This document shows positions 17,698 through 25,733 of a DNA stretch of 64,000 nt, piece after piece. Source of the DNA: Lachnospiraceae bacterium Zagget2 (GTDB taxonomy: Bacteria; Bacillota; Clostridia; Lachnospirales; Lachnospiraceae); NCBI GenBank assembly GCA_001941045.1, contig MSHD01000033.1, positions 30,880-94,879 of the forward strand, read 5' to 3'. The position numbers and the translations under genes were made by a program. Numbering within the stretch: the stretch's first letter is position 1; each line of letters opens with the position of its first letter. A model generated the notes under the pieces. The model made no database searches. It was not told where the DNA came from and was given only the letters and a program-made list of their open reading frames with translations.

Positions 17698-18717
17698 ATG
17701 AAACGTGATTATTGTGGAAGGAAATCAGGAAACGGAAGAAGGACTCTGTTGATCAAAGTGGCCGCGGCAGCGGCTGTGGTACTGGTGCTCGGAGGGTTTG
17801 TCACAGTGCTCGGAAGCCGGAACAGTACGGGTGTGGAAAAGACGGCGGAGCAGACGGAGGGCATTACGGCGGCTGAGGCGACAGCCGAAGAAACTGTGGA
17901 AGAAGTTACTGAAGGGCCGGTGAAGGAGCCCTGGGAAGATTATGAGGAGGATATTCAGGAGATTATTCGTTGCTGTGAGGCCGGAGAATATGATGAGGCG
18001 CGGGATGTTCTGCGCGGAATCCGCGTTTATGAATGGCTGGAGGAGCAGGACGGACCGATCATCATCGAGGCTGAGAATGGAAAAGTTCTGGGATTTTACC
18101 AGCTGGAAAATGGCGACAAAATAAAATATATGGTCTACTATGGAGATTACGCTGACGGAGAAAGGCAGGGCGAGGGAGCCTGGTTTTCTCAGGGTAATAC
18201 CTATACCGGATTCGGAGAGTGGGAGTCCGGTGTGCCAAACGGAGCGTGGGAGGCGGCTACGAGCTATGCAATCCAAACCTATGGCTCAGTTGATGTCGGT
18301 CCGGTACATATGAGTGGTACGGTGCATGACGGTCTGTGGGACGGAGAAGTCACGATCCGCATTGAAAAACGCTTCGACAGTGCTTATAACGAGGACGATA
18401 CGTTCGCGGGCTCTTTTACGGATGGGAAATGGGATGTGATTTATGTGATGGAGGCGGATGACAAGGCCGAACTCAGTTTTTCCTACAGAGGGATGGGCGA
18501 GGGAACGTATGAGGGAATGACGGAGTATGTCGTGGCGGAGGATCCGTACAGCCCGAATATTTCAGGATCCCTCAAAACTACCTATACGGTCCTGGATCCG
18601 GAAGAGTGCTGCAGCGTCGTTGGATTTGGAGCGGAAGAGTGGCTGCCGTATCCGATTGTGCGCGATGTACCGGTGGAGGGAGGAGCAGGCCTGGAAGATG
18701 CTGTAATCATCGGCTAG
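17698..18717 (+). CDS. Membrane-anchored MORN-repeat protein
   Basis: The 339-residue protein has a short basic N terminus, one membrane helix (about residues 19-40), a Glu/Thr-rich linker and a MORN-like domain (YYGDYADGERQGEGAWF, GEWESGVPNGAWE, SGTVHDGLWDGEV, AGSFTDGKWD) clearly related to the preceding lipoprotein. It lacks a lipobox. The pair probably arose by duplication, since the terminator and promoter after this gene also copy those after addB. Confidence 0.78.
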   Translation: MKRDYCGRKSGNGRRTLLIKVAAAAAVVLVLGGFVTVLGSRNSTGVEKTAEQTEGITAAEATAEETVEEVTEGPVKEPWEDYEEDIQEIIRCCEAGEYDEARDVLRGIRVYEWLEEQDGPIIIEAENGKVLGFYQLENGDKIKYMVYYGDYADGERQGEGAWFSQGNTYTGFGEWESGVPNGAWEAATSYAIQTYGSVDVGPVHMSGTVHDGLWDGEVTIRIEKRFDSAYNEDDTFAGSFTDGKWDVIYVMEADDKAELSFSYRGMGEGTYEGMTEYVVAEDPYSPNISGSLKTTYTVLDPEECCSVVGFGAEEWLPYPIVRDVPVEGGAGLEDAVIIG

Positions 18718-18730
18718 GATATCAGGCCTA

Positions 18731-18756
18731 AAGCTGCCGTTTCCGGAAGCTTTTTT
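18731..18756 (+). terminator. Terminator after the MORN pair
   Basis: AAGCTGCCG TTT CCGGAAGCTT, a stem with one mismatch, followed by a T-run; nearly the same sequence as the terminator at 16604. Confidence 0.8.
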
Positions 18757-18765
18757 CAAAAAAGA

Positions 18766-18794
18766 AAAACCAAAAGACGTTTTTCCCCGTCTTA
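18766..18794 (+). promoter_or_regulatory. ECF-type promoter, copy B
   Basis: AAAACC (18766-18771), 16 bases, CGTCTTA (18788-18794), 20 bases ahead of the 117-residue protein gene. Confidence 0.7.
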
Positions 18795-18813
18795 TTGATG
18801 AGAGGAGGGGAAT

Positions 18814-19167
18814 ATGGAAGGAGAGTACAGTAGACGTCTGGCAATGGCATACGCGGTCTTATCGGTGTGCCACATGTATGTTCCAAGCATTTGCTGCGAG
18901 AGCTACAAAGTGGAAAAAACCCTGGAGAAATATTATAATGAACTGTCGGATGACGAAGGAGATGAAATGAGCTGGCATGTGATCCAGGCTCTGACCCGCT
19001 GCGGACGCCATTATATCTATTCGCTGAATGAGCTGGATCTGACCCTGCACGTCCGGCGTTTGCAGGAGAAGCTGATCATTATCATCGAGTCGGACGAGAC
19101 GCCGTATCTGATCGCGCAGATCAGCGAGAAGAGCTCCGTGAGCTTTGAGCCGTCTCGAAACGCGTGA
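18814..19167 (+). CDS. Hypothetical protein, 117 residues
   Basis: I do not recognise the family. It is a small soluble protein with an N-terminal segment containing several cysteines (VCHMYVPSICCES) and a mostly helical, acidic remainder. It has a strong AGGAGGGG ribosome site and follows ECF-type promoter B, so it appears to be a genuine member of the island regulon. It precedes the phosphatase-kinase operon. Confidence 0.65.
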   Translation: MEGEYSRRLAMAYAVLSVCHMYVPSICCESYKVEKTLEKYYNELSDDEGDEMSWHVIQALTRCGRHYIYSLNELDLTLHVRRLQEKLIIIIESDETPYLIAQISEKSSVSFEPSRNA

Positions 19168-19191
19168 AAAAATGCGGACAAAAACAGATTC

Positions 19192-19220
19192 TTGCGGACA
19201 GAATAACTGCATGATAAAAT
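19192..19220 (+). promoter_or_regulatory. Sigma-A-like promoter of the phosphatase-kinase operon
   Basis: TTGCGG (19192-19197), 17 bases, TAAAAT (19215-19220), 36 bases before the PP2C gene. This suggests that the signalling operon has housekeeping expression in contrast to the ECF-driven genes. Confidence 0.65.
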
Positions 19221-19256
19221 AGCCGACAGGAACGGCATATTTTTGGGAGGGAAAAA

Positions 19257-20024
19257 ATGTTATACTATTATTCCGACATCGGGCCAAAGCGGAGTCAGAA
19301 TCAGGATAATTTTTATGTGGACGGGGTAATTAATGAAAGGCAGCTGCCGTCCACGGAGGGAGAGATAAAGGGAAAGCCTGGCACGCAGGAGCCGAAGCTC
19401 TACGCCATCTTTGACGGGATGGGCGGGGAAACCGCCGGAGAAAAAGCTTCCTTGTGCGCCGCGCTGCTGGCGGAACGGATCTGCGGGGAGCTGCGACCTG
19501 CATTTACGAAGAGCGAGCTCCGGGGCAGCCTGGCGGCTTATTATCAGGCCTTTCTCAAGGCGGTGGAGGACTTCGCGGACGGCTACTTCGAGGTGTGCGG
19601 TACGACCTGCGCCGCAGCGTTGATTGATCAGAATCGCATGATTCCCTTCTGGATGGGGGACAGCCGCGTGTACCTGCTTCGGGACGGGGAACTGCGCCTG
19701 CTCACAAAGGATCACTCCATGGCGCAGACCAAGATCGACTGCGGCCTGCTGACGGAGGAGGAAGCGCGCCGTTCACGGAGCTGGCATGTCCTTCTGAGTT
19801 ATATGGGGGACGAGGATGCGGAGTTTTCCATCGGGGAGGAGACAGAGCTACGGCCGGGTGATCGCATTTTCCTGTGCTCGGATGGAATCACGGACGCATG
19901 TAGGGATGAGGAGCTGCGGGAACTGCTCGGGGGAAGTGTCGATGACGCGCTGTGCGTGCTGAAGCAGATCGCCGAGATGAGGGCGGACGACAACAGCACG
20001 TTCATACTGCTGGATATAGAATAA
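19257..20024 (+). CDS. PP2C-family protein phosphatase
   Basis: Metal-dependent Ser/Thr phosphatase, 255 residues, cytosolic. All PP2C motifs are present in order: RSQNQDN, IFDGMGGETAGE, CGTTCAAAL, WMGDSRVYLL, LCSDGITDACRD and ADDNSTFILL. It opens the operon that continues with five kinase-family genes and a sigma factor, so it most likely reverses phosphorylation by those kinases. Start at the ATG after GGGAGGG. Confidence 0.93.
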   Translation: MLYYYSDIGPKRSQNQDNFYVDGVINERQLPSTEGEIKGKPGTQEPKLYAIFDGMGGETAGEKASLCAALLAERICGELRPAFTKSELRGSLAAYYQAFLKAVEDFADGYFEVCGTTCAAALIDQNRMIPFWMGDSRVYLLRDGELRLLTKDHSMAQTKIDCGLLTEEEARRSRSWHVLLSYMGDEDAEFSIGEETELRPGDRIFLCSDGITDACRDEELRELLGGSVDDALCVLKQIAEMRADDNSTFILLDIE

Positions 20025-20054
20025 AAAACAAAAAGAGCAGGAGAGGAAGGGGAC

Positions 20055-22712
20055 ATGGCACAAGTCAGGATTGGGGAACAGAAGATAAACAAAGGAGAAT
20101 TCTATTTTGTATCGGAGGCTTTGGGGGATGAACGTCTCGTAGCCCCATTCTTCGAGATGGAGGAAGCCTACTGGATCAATACGGAGGATTTCTATCAGAA
20201 GATGCGCCGCGCGCTTGAACTCGTGGCTCATGTGGAGGATATCCGGCTCTGGCCGGAGGACGGGGCGTATTCCAGCGAAGGCAGACTTAAGAAAATGGGG
20301 GAGAGGCTAAAGAAGGAAGCAGAGGGAAACGCATATCTGGAAGGAATATCCGGTACGCAGAAGCTGTTCTTTCTGTCCCGCTGCTGCAGCGAGGATTCTG
20401 ATGTCTTTTTCTTCCGAGCTGCGGTCAACGCTTTTGTGGGGGATAAGTATGTGAGCATCTGGACAGACCAGATGACAGGTGAGGTGCTGGCGCGGGAGCA
20501 GAGAAGGTGCGCATGGAAGCTGCGAAGACTGATTCTCGACCTCTATAACGTAACGAGTCGTCGGGGAGCGCATGTGGAGATCGGCGCTTCGGAAGACGGT
20601 CCGGACGCTCAGAGTGAAAATCAGGGCGTCCGGCGTCTGCGGGATCCGGAAGTCTGCCTGAAGGCATTTTATTATCTTATGCGTGGCTATTGTGAAAAAT
20701 ATTATCCGGACGCGTTCTCTTATAAGGATGTCCACCTGAACGACCTGATGCATCTGCCGATACGGGATTATCTTCCGGTAAACAAAGCGACGAGGAAAGA
20801 GCTCGGTTTGAAGCCGGTCACAGGAAAACGCTATTATGTCCGTGAGGATCGGGGGCAGGTCCGCTACTATCTTCTCTTTGAGGTGGAGGCTGGAAGGGCA
20901 GAGAACAGGGAGGTGGACATTCTCCGGAAGCTGTGGGAGGAGGACAATGACAGAACGCCGGACGCTATTATAAAATTCAGGGAGGAAATTCACTTAAATA
21001 ATGGCAGCAGCCATCTGGTATTCTCCCTGCCGTCCGCAGCGCTGGCGCTGAGCAGAAAGTTTCTGGCGGGGCGCAGCGTGACGGAAAAGGAGAAGCTTTT
21101 TGAGGATGCGCTGGACGCGGTGTCCTTCCTGCATAACAGCGAGCCGCCGCTGTATCATCGCGACATCTGGCCGGGAGCCTTTCTTGTGTGCCGGGTCAAA
21201 AACCGTTACAAGCTGTTCCTGGAGCACTTCGACTGCGTGAAGGACACGACGGCCGGCTACACAGAGTATGCAAAGGTTCGGAAGAATGAGGAGAAGACAG
21301 AGCGCGGACCGTATATCGCTCCGGAACGTCTGGGCTCGCAGGACAGCCCTGAGCATCCGGAAGCGTGGGAGAAGGCCGATCTCTATTCGCTGGGAAAGCT
21401 GGGGCTGTACATCCTGACAGGCGGGACGGATCTGAAGGATCTGGATCTCTATGAACAGGAAGCGCCCGGCTGCGTTGCCCGGATCCGCACCCTCTGTTCC
21501 GAAAATCCGGAGGATCGGGGAAGCCTGTCAGAAGAGGGGTCAGCAGAGAGTTTTGACCCGGGAGAGATGGACGAGGAGCAGAGAAATCAGTTTCTGCTGC
21601 AGCTTAACAGGATGCACAGACCTTTCCAGGGATACGAATTCCTGGAGCAGGACGGGGTGGTCAGGGAGCTGGGACGCGGCGGCTTTGGCTATGTCTATGA
21701 GGGAAGAGGCCGCGGAAATATCTTCTCCAACATATGCGCGGTTAAGGTCATCGGCTTCCGGGAATTTCCCGATGCCGGGGATGTGGAGGCGTTGGACCGG
21801 GAGATTCGCCTGCAGAGCACGCTGGCCTCCTCCTGCCGCAGAAATATTGTAGAAATTCTGGACGCGGCGGTACTGTATGTCTGCTTTGACCGCGATGGCA
21901 GGATCCGGCAGGTATCTGACAGGGAGAGGAAGGGCTGGCGCGTTTTCCAGTTTATCATGATGGAGAAGCTTCAGCCGGTGTTCGAGAAGGACAGAGGAGG
22001 AGCGCGGCTGACCGTGGACGCCCTGCGGTACTATGATGAGGAGAGTTTCCTCAAGTTCGCCCTGGACGTCGGGAACGCCGTGGAGACGGCGCACAGCCAT
22101 GTGGAGCTGTCGTCCCGGGAGGGACAGCCGGTGCTGCACAGGGACATCAAGCTGGAGAATGTATTCTACTCGGAAGGATACGACTTTTATAAGCTCGGCG
22201 ATTTTGGGCTGGCTCGGGTGTTGGAGGGCGGCTGCGCCAGCAGCAACGTGGGTACGGACGGTTATCGTGCGCCGGAGGTGGATTCGAACAGGGAGTATGA
22301 CCAGCGGGCGGATATCTATTCTTTTGGCATCCTGCTGTACCTGCTGCTCAACGATCTGAAATTCCCGGGGTCCGAAAGCTACAGGCCGAGATTTGGGGTG
22401 CAGTATCAGCCCGGGCATCCGTTGCCGGCTCCGGCTCATGGCTCCGCCAGACTGCAGCGGATCGTGTGCAAGGCCTGCAGCTTTGAGGAGGAGGAGCGCT
22501 ACGCCACCATCGGGGAGATGCTGGAGGAGCTGCGCAGGGCAGGAAAAAAGGAAAAGACAACACGGAAGAGAGTAGAGACAGAGCGGGAACAGGAGGCAGA
22601 GAATGCGTTGGATGCAGGCGCGCCGGAGCTGAGAATGCCCATGAGGCTGCGCGCCTCTGACGGCGTACGATCGTCAGAAGAAGGAACAGGGGGACAACAG
22701 TATGCACAGTGA
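20055..22712 (+). CDS. Tandem pseudokinase-kinase Ser/Thr protein kinase
   Basis: An 885-residue protein with two kinase-like domains. The first (about residues 260-470) retains YHRDIWPGAF, but the region expected to hold DFG reads EHFDC and the ATP loop is not recognisable, so it is probably catalytically dead. The second (about residues 525-820) is complete: GRGGFGYVYEG, CAVKVIGF, LHRDIKLEN, LGDFGLARV and YRAPEVD. The N-terminal 250 residues are unassigned. The linker motif LNRMHRPFQGYEF before the second domain recurs in the other kinases of the island. No membrane segment was seen. Confidence 0.9.
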   Translation: MAQVRIGEQKINKGEFYFVSEALGDERLVAPFFEMEEAYWINTEDFYQKMRRALELVAHVEDIRLWPEDGAYSSEGRLKKMGERLKKEAEGNAYLEGISGTQKLFFLSRCCSEDSDVFFFRAAVNAFVGDKYVSIWTDQMTGEVLAREQRRCAWKLRRLILDLYNVTSRRGAHVEIGASEDGPDAQSENQGVRRLRDPEVCLKAFYYLMRGYCEKYYPDAFSYKDVHLNDLMHLPIRDYLPVNKATRKELGLKPVTGKRYYVREDRGQVRYYLLFEVEAGRAENREVDILRKLWEEDNDRTPDAIIKFREEIHLNNGSSHLVFSLPSAALALSRKFLAGRSVTEKEKLFEDALDAVSFLHNSEPPLYHRDIWPGAFLVCRVKNRYKLFLEHFDCVKDTTAGYTEYAKVRKNEEKTERGPYIAPERLGSQDSPEHPEAWEKADLYSLGKLGLYILTGGTDLKDLDLYEQEAPGCVARIRTLCSENPEDRGSLSEEGSAESFDPGEMDEEQRNQFLLQLNRMHRPFQGYEFLEQDGVVRELGRGGFGYVYEGRGRGNIFSNICAVKVIGFREFPDAGDVEALDREIRLQSTLASSCRRNIVEILDAAVLYVCFDRDGRIRQVSDRERKGWRVFQFIMMEKLQPVFEKDRGGARLTVDALRYYDEESFLKFALDVGNAVETAHSHVELSSREGQPVLHRDIKLENVFYSEGYDFYKLGDFGLARVLEGGCASSNVGTDGYRAPEVDSNREYDQRADIYSFGILLYLLLNDLKFPGSESYRPRFGVQYQPGHPLPAPAHGSARLQRIVCKACSFEEEERYATIGEMLEELRRAGKKEKTTRKRVETEREQEAENALDAGAPELRMPMRLRASDGVRSSEEGTGGQQYAQ

Positions 22713-23961
22713 AATTGAAAAACAGGAAAGGGACACGATCCTGCGCTGGCTTGGCGAGCAGGAGACCTTCTTCCCCGAATACCGGCCGGTATGGGAGGAG
22801 GACGGATACCGCGAGCTCTACCGGGACGATTACGGGATCGTCTATGATCTGCAGTACCGGGACGGCAGGACAGGCTGCGACTGTGTGCTCCGTGTAACTG
22901 GCTTTCGGGATTATTTGTTTTCTTTTAAGATGAGCAGGCTGGAAGAAGAGATGGAGAAGCGAAAGGAATGGACGGCACTTCATCCGGGCGAGGCCGTGGC
23001 AGTGAGGGAGACGGCAAGTCTGCCATATAAGGATGGAGAACGAATGATCTGCTTTCAGTTAACCGAAAGGCAGCAGCCTGTGCTCAGATGGAACGGGGAT
23101 ACGCCGTGGCTGACGGTGGACAGGCTGCGCCATTTTGACGAGGATGAATTCCTGCGCTTCGCGATTGATATTGGCAGCGCCGCTCTGGACTGGCCGGAGT
23201 CAATCTACAGTCACAATGAACTGTGCCTGGAAAATACATTTTATGACAGGGTTCATCACCGATACCTGATCGGAAATTTTGGCGATGCGCATGAGTCCGA
23301 TTGGGAAAAGGAGAAGAAGTTCCGGGAGATAGAGGACAGAGCAGACGAATTTCTGGGTCTGTATGGAGGGGGTGGCGAGCATTATTACTTCGCAGTCATG
23401 CTGTACCAGCTGCTGAATGACCTGAAACTTCCTGGTCTGGAAGAGGGCTGGATCGACCTGTCGCAGCCGCCCGCTCACGGAGGGAAGAGACTGCAGGAGA
23501 TTGTGCTGAAAGCCTGCCAATATACGAGAAGTTCCCGCCCGACCATAGGGGAAGTGCTGATTGAGCTGAAAAGCTGGAAGGAGGAGCGGGAGCGGCTGAA
23601 GGAGAAACGGACGGATACCTTCGGGCGCGCGCAGCTTTTGTATCGGCAGCAGGATTATGAGAACGCCGCGCTTCTCTGGTTCCTCTATGCGGAGGAAGGG
23701 GACGCGGAAGCACAGGGCCTGATGGGCTGGCTGTACGCCAATGGCCTGGGCGTGGAGGAGAACGCGGCGAGTGCGTTCCGGTGGTATCAGAAAGCAGCTG
23801 CGCAGAGCGATATGGACGCGGCTTTCAATCTGGGCGTGCTGTACGAGACGGGACGCGGCGTGGAGAGGGATTACAGCCTTGCCGTGAACTGGTACTCTGC
23901 CGCAGCGGCGCTCGGAGATTCGCAGGCGGAGGCGCGTGCCCGCGTATTGTCGACAATATGA
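22702..23961 (+). CDS. Pseudokinase with C-terminal Sel1 repeats
   Basis: The 419-residue protein keeps the outline of the island kinases (LGEQETFFPEY start, YYFAVMLYQLLNDLKLPG), but the catalytic loop HRDIKLEN is replaced by HNELCLEN and DFG by NFG, and no Gly-rich loop is seen, so it should lack phosphotransfer activity. Residues from about 315 to the end form Sel1-like helical repeats (AQGLMGWLYANGLGVEENAA; AAFNLGVLYETGRGVERD), which commonly bind partner proteins. It overlaps the preceding kinase gene by 11 bases, implying coupled translation. A scaffold or regulator for the neighbouring kinases is the likely role. Confidence 0.86.
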   Translation: MHSEIEKQERDTILRWLGEQETFFPEYRPVWEEDGYRELYRDDYGIVYDLQYRDGRTGCDCVLRVTGFRDYLFSFKMSRLEEEMEKRKEWTALHPGEAVAVRETASLPYKDGERMICFQLTERQQPVLRWNGDTPWLTVDRLRHFDEDEFLRFAIDIGSAALDWPESIYSHNELCLENTFYDRVHHRYLIGNFGDAHESDWEKEKKFREIEDRADEFLGLYGGGGEHYYFAVMLYQLLNDLKLPGLEEGWIDLSQPPAHGGKRLQEIVLKACQYTRSSRPTIGEVLIELKSWKEERERLKEKRTDTFGRAQLLYRQQDYENAALLWFLYAEEGDAEAQGLMGWLYANGLGVEENAASAFRWYQKAAAQSDMDAAFNLGVLYETGRGVERDYSLAVNWYSAAAALGDSQAEARARVLSTI

Positions 23962-23988
23962 TAATTTGCAGAGGAGAGAGGGCGTTTT

Positions 23989-24384
23989 ATGCGTGAAGAG
24001 CTGAGCAAAAGCAGCAGAGATCAGATTCTGCGCAGACTGAATGAGGAGAGATTGCCATTCCCGCGCTTTGCGTTTGCGAGGGAAGAAGAGGGTACCGGTA
24101 TGCGTGAGCTAGGGAGGGGAAGCTTCGGCATCACCTATGTGGGAGAGGGCAGAGATTCCCTCTCAGGCCTCACGCGCGCGGTCAAGGTACTCGGATTTCA
24201 GCAGGAAATAGACCCTGCCGAGATTCCGAAGATCAAAAGAGAGATCGAGCTACAGATAAGGCTTTTCTCCCGCTGTGGGCGCTATATTGTCAATATATTT
24301 GACGCGGGAAGTCTGTATGTCAGGCTGGATGAGGATGGTTCGCTGCTCAAGATTGTCGATCCGGCCGGGGCTGACATCGAATAG
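23989..24384 (+). CDS. Kinase N-lobe fragment before the first in-frame TAG
   Basis: The translatable 131-residue piece holds the ATP-binding lobe only (GRGSFGITYVGEG and RAVKVLGF). It lacks the catalytic loop and would be inactive on its own. It is the only one of the three segments with a plausible ribosome site and start. Confidence 0.6.
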   Translation: MREELSKSSRDQILRRLNEERLPFPRFAFAREEEGTGMRELGRGSFGITYVGEGRDSLSGLTRAVKVLGFQQEIDPAEIPKIKREIELQIRLFSRCGRYIVNIFDAGSLYVRLDEDGSLLKIVDPAGADIE

Positions 24385-24417
24385 AAAGAGGACTATCGCT
24401 ATCTTCAGTTCATCAGC

Positions 24418-25137
24418 ATGGAAAAGCTTGAGCCGGTGCTCCGGGGACACAGCCAGGACCCGCAGCTGACGATCGACGCGCTGCGAAGCAGTGACGAGGA
24501 CGAGGTGATAAAATTTGCGCTGCACATCGGGAGCGCACTGGAGGCGGCGCATCAGGAGAACATTCTGCACAGGGATATCAAGCTGGAAAATATTTTTTAT
24601 TCGGAGAGTACGGACAGCTATAAGCTGGGAGACTTCGGCCTGGCGAAGCTGGCCGAGGGAGGGACGACCAAGAGCAGGGTGGGAACCGGACCCTATCAGG
24701 CGCCTGAGGTGGATAATGTACATCGGTATGATCAGAGGGCGGATATCTACTCCTTCGGAATTACCCTCTACCGCCTGCTCAACGAGCTGAACTTTCCGGG
24801 TTCCGGACCGCTGAAATTCAGCAGAGAGGTCAAGCACAACCGGGACAGTCCGCTCCCGGAGCCGGCGCATGGATCCGACAGACTGAAACGGATCGTGTGC
24901 AGAGCCTGCAGCTTCCGACCGGAGGAACGTTACCAGACGATGACGGAGTTGCTGGACGCGCTTCGGACAGTGGACGCCACGTCGCGGCCGGAGCCGGAGG
25001 AGATCCTGATCAGTCGCTATGAGGCGTCGGAAAAGAAAGCGGAGCCGGAGGAGACGCTGAGCGTCGGAACAGGGGGCGCGGAGGAGGAAGGAAGAGAGCA
25101 GGAGCTTCTTAAGCATCTGCAAACATACGAGCAGTAG
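24418..25137 (+). CDS. Kinase C-lobe fragment between the two in-frame TAG codons
   Basis: This open segment carries the catalytic loop LHRDIKLEN, LGDFGLAKL and YQAPEVD, in the same frame as the preceding fragment. The internal ATG at 24418 corresponds to the conserved MEKLEP of the paralogues and has no ribosome site, so separate translation is unlikely. Confidence 0.5.
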   Translation: MEKLEPVLRGHSQDPQLTIDALRSSDEDEVIKFALHIGSALEAAHQENILHRDIKLENIFYSESTDSYKLGDFGLAKLAEGGTTKSRVGTGPYQAPEVDNVHRYDQRADIYSFGITLYRLLNELNFPGSGPLKFSREVKHNRDSPLPEPAHGSDRLKRIVCRACSFRPEERYQTMTELLDALRTVDATSRPEPEEILISRYEASEKKAEPEETLSVGTGGAEEEGREQELLKHLQTYEQ

Positions 25138-25263
25138 GCAGGACGCTGGAAGGAGGAAAGAAAGGAGCAGGAGGAAGCGCGGCGCCAGGAAGAGGAACGA
25201 GAGAGGAAAGAGAAAGAAGCGCGCCAGGAAGAGAGGAGAAAGCAGGAGGAGGAAGCGCGGCGC

Positions 25264-25710
25264 TTGAGAGAGGAGAAAAGAGAGCGGGAGGAAGAAGTGC
25301 GCCGGAAGGAGTGGAGAAAGCTGAAGGAAGAGGAGTTCTACAAAGAGAGAAGAGAGCAGCGGAAGGGTCGGCGCATCTGCGGCGCGTTGATGTTTGCGGC
25401 AGCGCTGATCGAGCTTTTCCTTCTGGTCGGTCATGAGACGCTGGGGATTTCCGGGCCTCTGGTGGGCGAGAATCTGTACTGGCTTGTCCTTCTGATCGGC
25501 TATGCCGGCCTGGTCCTGTATGTGAAGGACTTCAAAGCCACAGCGCTCAATGCGCATCTTGTAGTAAGCGTTCCCTTTGTGATGATTGTTTTGGGAATTA
25601 TTTTGTCTGTAAACAGTATCGTTAAGATTGTGGACGTGCCGGATATCCTGACGCAGCTGCATTTCGCGCGTACCGGACTGGTCAGTCTGCTGATTTTCTT
25701 TATCTGTTAG
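25264..25710 (+). CDS. Coiled-coil and membrane tail of the interrupted kinase
   Basis: The segment after the second TAG is an Arg/Glu-rich coiled coil followed by about four hydrophobic stretches (CGALMFAAALIELFLLVG; LYWLVLLIGYAGLVLYV; VVSVPFVMIVLGIILSV; TGLVSLLIFFIC). The track start is a TTG inside the coiled coil with no ribosome site; the coiled coil itself begins upstream, directly after the TAG. The paralogous kinase at 31305 also ends in membrane helices. Confidence 0.5.
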   Translation: MREEKREREEEVRRKEWRKLKEEEFYKERREQRKGRRICGALMFAAALIELFLLVGHETLGISGPLVGENLYWLVLLIGYAGLVLYVKDFKATALNAHLVVSVPFVMIVLGIILSVNSIVKIVDVPDILTQLHFARTGLVSLLIFFIC

Positions 25711-25733
25711 ATGCAAAAAGGAGGAAAAACAGG

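Larger units (their letters stand above)
23989..25710 (+). pseudogene. Membrane Ser/Thr kinase interrupted by two in-frame TAG codons
   Basis: One continuous frame runs from the ATG at 23989 to the TAG ending at 25710, broken only by TAG at 24382-24384 and 25135-25137. Read through, it gives about 570 residues: the LNEERLPFPRFAF signature, GRGSFGITYVGEG, RAVKVLGF, (stop), LHRDIKLEN, LGDFGLAKL, YQAPEVD, (stop), an Arg/Glu-rich coiled coil, then several membrane helices. Alignment with the kinase at 31305 shows no missing residues around either stop. This is either a recent pseudogene with two nonsense changes or a gene read through at amber codons. The pieces after each stop lack ribosome sites. 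Confidence 0.85.

Noticed and set aside
23989-25710. Genome-wide reassignment of TAG to an amino acid
   Set aside because: Several neighbouring genes end in TAG at the expected place (18717, 25710, 32879, 37688, 38591), so TAG works as a stop here; only local read-through or mutation remains possible.
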